Virus record (IMG/VR): IMGVR_UViG_3300043466_002016
Location: 1 to 22,727 of that record
Direction: 5' to 3' (one strand)
Length of the DNA: 22,727 nucleotides
Source: a virus
The position numbers and the translations under genes are program-made. This document shows positions 19,417 through 22,727 of this stretch, one piece after another. Positions within the stretch are counted from its first letter, which is position 1. Every line of letters begins with the position of its first letter. The notes under the pieces are model-generated. The model saw only the letters and a list, made by a program, of their open reading frames with translations, was not told where the DNA came from and did no database searches.

Positions 19417-20620
19417 CTTTAATAGATTTTAAGATTTTTCTTATTGTGTTTATTTTTTTATCTTCTTCGGTAAACATTGATCTTTCACCAAATAGACCTT
19501 CAACTGAGAAACCAGTTAAGGATTTTTCTTTAATCATTTTCCAGATCTTATCATCCAATACCTTCATGGCCACGTACCATGTTCCCGAAGGCAAATTAAA
19601 TCCGTAAAAACTTGATTTATCTTTGATAGGATCTTCACTAACCCAAGATTCTGTTACGAATACTTTGTTAGATCCTAATTTAATGCCGTCATGTTCGACT
19701 GAGGTTTCATCAGTGCGTTTCTCTCTTAGGAATTTATTCGCCATTTTCTTGATCGAATCCTTACTGAAAAAAACGTAGAAAGGATTTCCCAATTCATCAT
19801 AACGAATAATCATTTTGTTTGGAACCATCGCCGCACCTACCACAATTCTTTTCTCATCATCAAAACCAAAAACCATTTTGAGTTTTGGATCTTGTTGTTG
19901 TTCTATAAATGTTGCGTTTGGTCCTTGTCTTGGCTTAACTTTTTCTCTTTGATTCTGTGGGACTGTATTTGGTTGTTGAGATGAATTTAAACCATCTTCA
20001 CCTTCCCATACACTATTTTCAACACTTGCGTCGTTGATGATCTTTCCTGTTTTCTTGTAGAGTAATCTTACCCATACGTGTCTGCAATTGAAAGATCCAC
20101 GCCAACGAAATATATTGTAGAAACCGAACTCAGGATTTGCGACACCATCTGTAAGATCATCAATATCTTCAAAACGATATACACGATCCTTGGCCATCAT
20201 CTCTGCACAGAACTTACGATTATCTTTGTCTCTTGGACCGACATACTTGAAACGAACTCTAAATTCACCCTCATCCAATTCAGATTCTTCATTTGGTTTG
20301 GAGAACCTTTGTTGTTCCATCTTGTGGATCATAGAAGGGGTTATTTTTTCGACTTTAATGATCTCGTAACCCTCATCTATCAATTGAGAATATGGTTCCC
20401 CTAATGTGTCTAATTTTGGGTTATGTGAACAGAAGTCATCTGACATGATTCTATACTCTGATTCATTATCAAGTTTTTCAACCTCTTCGAATTGTTGTTG
20501 TTTGTTAAACGCCAACCATGTCTCTTCATGTGCAGGTCTACTTACCAATGAAATCGCCTCGATACCTGATTCATCGTATTCGTCATTAATGAAAAGTTCT
20601 ACAATCTTTGTCGTACTCAT
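19406..20620 (-). CDS. XkdF-type prohead protease with extra middle domain
   Basis: The 404-residue protein starts with a short beta motif (IEAISLVSRPAHEETWLAF, 20-38) typical of phage proteases. Residues about 120-190 have FKYVGPRDKDNRKFC... YNIFRWRGSFNCRHVWV, a Cys-containing module that I recall from head proteins (Mu gpF-like in appearance). The C-terminal half (about 250-380) matches the XkdF serine protease family: AAMVPNKMIIRYDELGNPFYVFFSKDSI, a histidine SVEHDG (His310), TESWVSEDP and GTWYVAMKV, then GFSVEG (Ser372). His310 and Ser372 are the likely catalytic pair. It would cleave the scaffold and possibly the capsid during maturation. The stop overlaps the scaffold start. Confidence 0.8.
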   Translation of the reverse strand: MSTTKIVELFINDEYDESGIEAISLVSRPAHEETWLAFNKQQQFEEVEKLDNESEYRIMSDDFCSHNPKLDTLGEPYSQLIDEGYEIIKVEKITPSMIHKMEQQRFSKPNEESELDEGEFRVRFKYVGPRDKDNRKFCAEMMAKDRVYRFEDIDDLTDGVANPEFGFYNIFRWRGSFNCRHVWVRLLYKKTGKIINDASVENSVWEGEDGLNSSQQPNTVPQNQREKVKPRQGPNATFIEQQQDPKLKMVFGFDDEKRIVVGAAMVPNKMIIRYDELGNPFYVFFSKDSIKKMANKFLREKRTDETSVEHDGIKLGSNKVFVTESWVSEDPIKDKSSFYGFNLPSGTWYVAMKVLDDKIWKMIKEKSLTGFSVEGLFGERSMFTEEDKKINTIRKILKSIKDDK

Positions 20621-20657
20621 TATCTGTAAATATTAATATATGTATTTTTTACCATTT

Positions 20658-22727
20658 CTAAATTAAAGAACGGGATTTAATTACTCTATCGAATTGTTGT
20701 TGAGTTGAAATATCCGTTGATGTTACATAAGTTCTGATCGGTTGTTGTGAAATTGATTCACCAATCTGTTTAACCAATAACTCTGAATTATCGTTTGTTC
20801 TTCTTTCTTGTTTCGTTGCGAGTCCACCCATTGCAAATGTTGGTTGTAAACCAAAATCATTTATCGCACTGAGTAATGGTTGGAATACTCTTGTTGATCT
20901 TGCGTTGATAACGAACTCACCATCACTAAGTAACGCAGGGATTGAATCTGATGTCTCAGTTCCTTGTCCTCGAACAATTCCTCCTTGTGCCCTTCTCACT
21001 GCAACTGCTTGGATCGGTGCAGTAGGTGTTGATCCTACCTGTGGACCTGCGGGTGTTGATTGAACTCCACCACCACTTCCACCCTGTGCACCAGGAACTT
21101 GAACTGATACGATTTTCTTAACCGTTGCAATACCACTCGCAACTGCTGCACCTGCCGCAATTGCACCCAACGCAGGACCAATTACAGGAATTCCCGCCAA
21201 GGATTTATATGCCGCAACCGCAGACTGATACGTATCGATCGTTGCCTTTGCAATCGCAAACGCCTTACCTGCAACGGTATCCTGTCCTACGATCTGTGAT
21301 AATTGACCGAGTGCGTCTCCAACAAGTTTTGTTTTTTCTAACGCAGATCTTTCTTCTAATCTATCAAGTTCTCTTTTTGCCTTGGAGTTTCCCGCAGATC
21401 TCTTATTAAATTCATCCTCAGTGATTGCGTTACTTTTTCTTAACTGATCTAACTGTTGAAACTGTGTATTAAGTGCAGTTCTTTGTTCGTCATAAAAATC
21501 TTGATCGAATCTTGAAAAGTCACCATACTTGTTTTCAATTCTCTGAGTCTCCGCTTGGAATTGATTATCGATGATGGATAATATCTGATCCGCGTAGGTC
21601 TTTCTTAACTGAACTCTCTCTTGTTCAGAATAGTTTGTACTATTTGTAAGTTCTGTTTGTAAAGCCTGATATGCCGCAAGGGTTTGATCAAAATCACCCT
21701 TTGCATCGTCAAGATCTCTCTGTAATTTTTCTTGTTTCTTCTTCTTCTGTTCATCTTCATCAGTCTTGATCGCGTCTTTGAGTTGTTTTGCATATTTGTC
21801 ACGTATGACTTGTTTCTGTGCCTCACTCAATTCAAGATTGGAAAGTTCCTCTTGCATTCTTGCGTCGAGAAGGAATTTCAACTCTTCTCTTGAAGTATCT
21901 GCCTTATCAGTTTCGAGTTGTATTAAGGCGTCGAGTTCTGCCTCTCTTTGTTTTTTTCTTTTCTCCGAATCTGTCTTTAACGCATCTTCAAGTTTCGTTG
22001 CGTATTCTTGTCTGATGACTTCTTTCTGAGCCTCGGTAAGTTCTGCGTTACTTAACTCTAAGTTCATTCTCTGATCTAAGAGTGCCTTCAAGTTTTCCCT
22101 TGAAGTATTCTCTTTGTCAGTTTCGAGTTTGATCTTTGCGTCGAGATCTGCTTTTAATTTCTCTAATTGTTTCTGTCTAAGTTCCTCGGCTTTCTTTGCG
22201 GCATCTTCATTATTCTTCTGTCTCTGTGCCTGATTGTCTTTCTCAATTTTGGTTTGTTCCTTTGTACCGGCAGTGAATCTTTTGTATGCCTGATCACCAG
22301 CCTTGACTGCGTTACCGATCGATCCCGCAACTTGTGAAACACCTTCTGTGATTGAATCCCAATCAAACGTGAATATTCCTTTAAGTGTTTTTCCAACACC
22401 CACTCCTACATCTTTGATGAGGGTAAATAAACCAAATAAAACTGAATAGAATACACCAATACCTTTTGTTAATGGAGGTAAAACGAAATCCACCATTTCC
22501 ATAAACGCATCCAATACCGGTTCAAATGCACGGAAGATCCCACCCAATATTCTTTGTAAACCAATGAATAATGGTTGTAGTTTTTTCATTGCGGTATCAG
22601 ACTGACTGAACGCCGCAACTAATCCTCCAATTAAAGATACAAGAAGACCGATACCTGTTGCCTTGAAAGCAGTATCGAGTGAAGTAAATGCAACCTTTGC
22701 AGAGTTCAATCCCTTACCTAACATTCC
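20658..22727 (-). CDS. Tape measure protein (5' end beyond the window)
   Basis: At least 689 residues are visible and the frame is still open at the window edge, so the N-terminus is missing. The first visible part has hydrophobic helices (GLLVSLIGGLVAAF, FYSVLFGLFTLIKDVGVGVG). A long charged coiled coil follows (about residues 155-470), with two near-identical 70-residue units counted from the visible Met at 22724. Next is a hydrophobic stretch (IPVIGPALGAIAAGAAVASGIA), then Gly-rich sequence, then a C-terminal PALLSDGEFVINARSTRVFQPLL... FAMGG motif common in these proteins. It sets tail length and is injected at infection. The gene lies 37 bases upstream of the protease gene, an unusual place for a tail gene. 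Confidence 0.9.
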   Translation of the reverse strand, partial: GMLGKGLNSAKVAFTSLDTAFKATGIGLLVSLIGGLVAAFSQSDTAMKKLQPLFIGLQRILGGIFRAFEPVLDAFMEMVDFVLPPLTKGIGVFYSVLFGLFTLIKDVGVGVGKTLKGIFTFDWDSITEGVSQVAGSIGNAVKAGDQAYKRFTAGTKEQTKIEKDNQAQRQKNNEDAAKKAEELRQKQLEKLKADLDAKIKLETDKENTSRENLKALLDQRMNLELSNAELTEAQKEVIRQEYATKLEDALKTDSEKRKKQREAELDALIQLETDKADTSREELKFLLDARMQEELSNLELSEAQKQVIRDKYAKQLKDAIKTDEDEQKKKKQEKLQRDLDDAKGDFDQTLAAYQALQTELTNSTNYSEQERVQLRKTYADQILSIIDNQFQAETQRIENKYGDFSRFDQDFYDEQRTALNTQFQQLDQLRKSNAITEDEFNKRSAGNSKAKRELDRLEERSALEKTKLVGDALGQLSQIVGQDTVAGKAFAIAKATIDTYQSAVAAYKSLAGIPVIGPALGAIAAGAAVASGIATVKKIVSVQVPGAQGGSGGGVQSTPAGPQVGSTPTAPIQAVAVRRAQGGIVRGQGTETSDSIPALLSDGEFVINARSTRVFQPLLSAINDFGLQPTFAMGGLATKQERRTNDNSELLVKQIGESISQQPIRTYVTSTDISTQQQFDRVIKSRSLI
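21723..22142 (-). repeat. Two 70-residue coiled-coil units in the tape measure gene
   Basis: Residues 195-264 and 265-334 (counted from the Met at 22724) align without gaps: LETDKENTSRENLKALLDQR with LETDKADTSREELKFLLDAR, and AELTEAQKEVIRQEYATKLE with LELSEAQKQVIRDKYAKQLK. The DNA period is 210 bases, which shows a duplication. Confidence 0.85.

Noticed and set aside
21605-21826. Lys/Arg/Asn-rich frame inside the tape measure gene
   Set aside because: It is an alternate-frame reading of charged coiled-coil codons.

Overview
This window is part of a tailed double-stranded DNA phage (Caudoviricetes) genome, or of a prophage; no bacterial housekeeping gene is present. The host is most likely a member of the Bacteroidota. 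Several promoters match the TTTG / TAnnTTTG pattern with a 19-21 base spacer used by the Bacteroidota primary sigma factor. Start codons follow A-rich leaders without Shine-Dalgarno sequences. The virion proteins are of types I associate from memory with Bacteroidota phages (MGCGC-type small protein, XkdF-type protease, ECF-like sigma factor next to the terminase).

Layout. (1) 1-3942, minus strand, transcribed right to left: a small DNA-binding-type protein, a sigma-factor-like protein, an MGCGC protein, small terminase, a basic linker protein, large terminase, a tail/baseplate assembly chaperone apparently completed by a frameshift in a run of ten T, and the start of a lectin-like virion protein that runs off the window. 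(2) 4001-8303, mostly minus strand: a string of small early-type genes, most with an individual promoter-like box, including a lipoprotein, a tail-anchored membrane protein and a GNAT-like protein, with one lone plus-strand zinc-finger gene. (3) 8386-11879, plus strand: an accessory operon of small genes followed by three tightly coupled enzymes. (4) 11884-22727, minus strand: tape measure (cut by the window end), XkdF-type protease, scaffold, major capsid protein with a strong terminator, tail tube, a Thr/Pro-repeat lectin-like fibre, portal, connector and a head-associated protein, ending at a terminator.

The most interesting part is the cassette 9048-11451. It encodes a DNA cytosine-C5 methyltransferase whose motif X Asn is replaced by Arg (GRS instead of GNS/GNA), an asparagine-synthetase-type ATP pyrophosphatase lacking the glutaminase domain, and a clear homologue of CmoA, the enzyme that makes carboxy-S-adenosylmethionine. 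The genes overlap by 4 bases or sit 2 bases apart. I infer a DNA hypermodification pathway. The CmoA homologue would make carboxy-SAM, the altered methyltransferase would carboxymethylate cytosine in phage DNA, and the synthetase-like enzyme would convert the carboxylate to an amide. This is inference from family membership and one key residue, and has not been tested.
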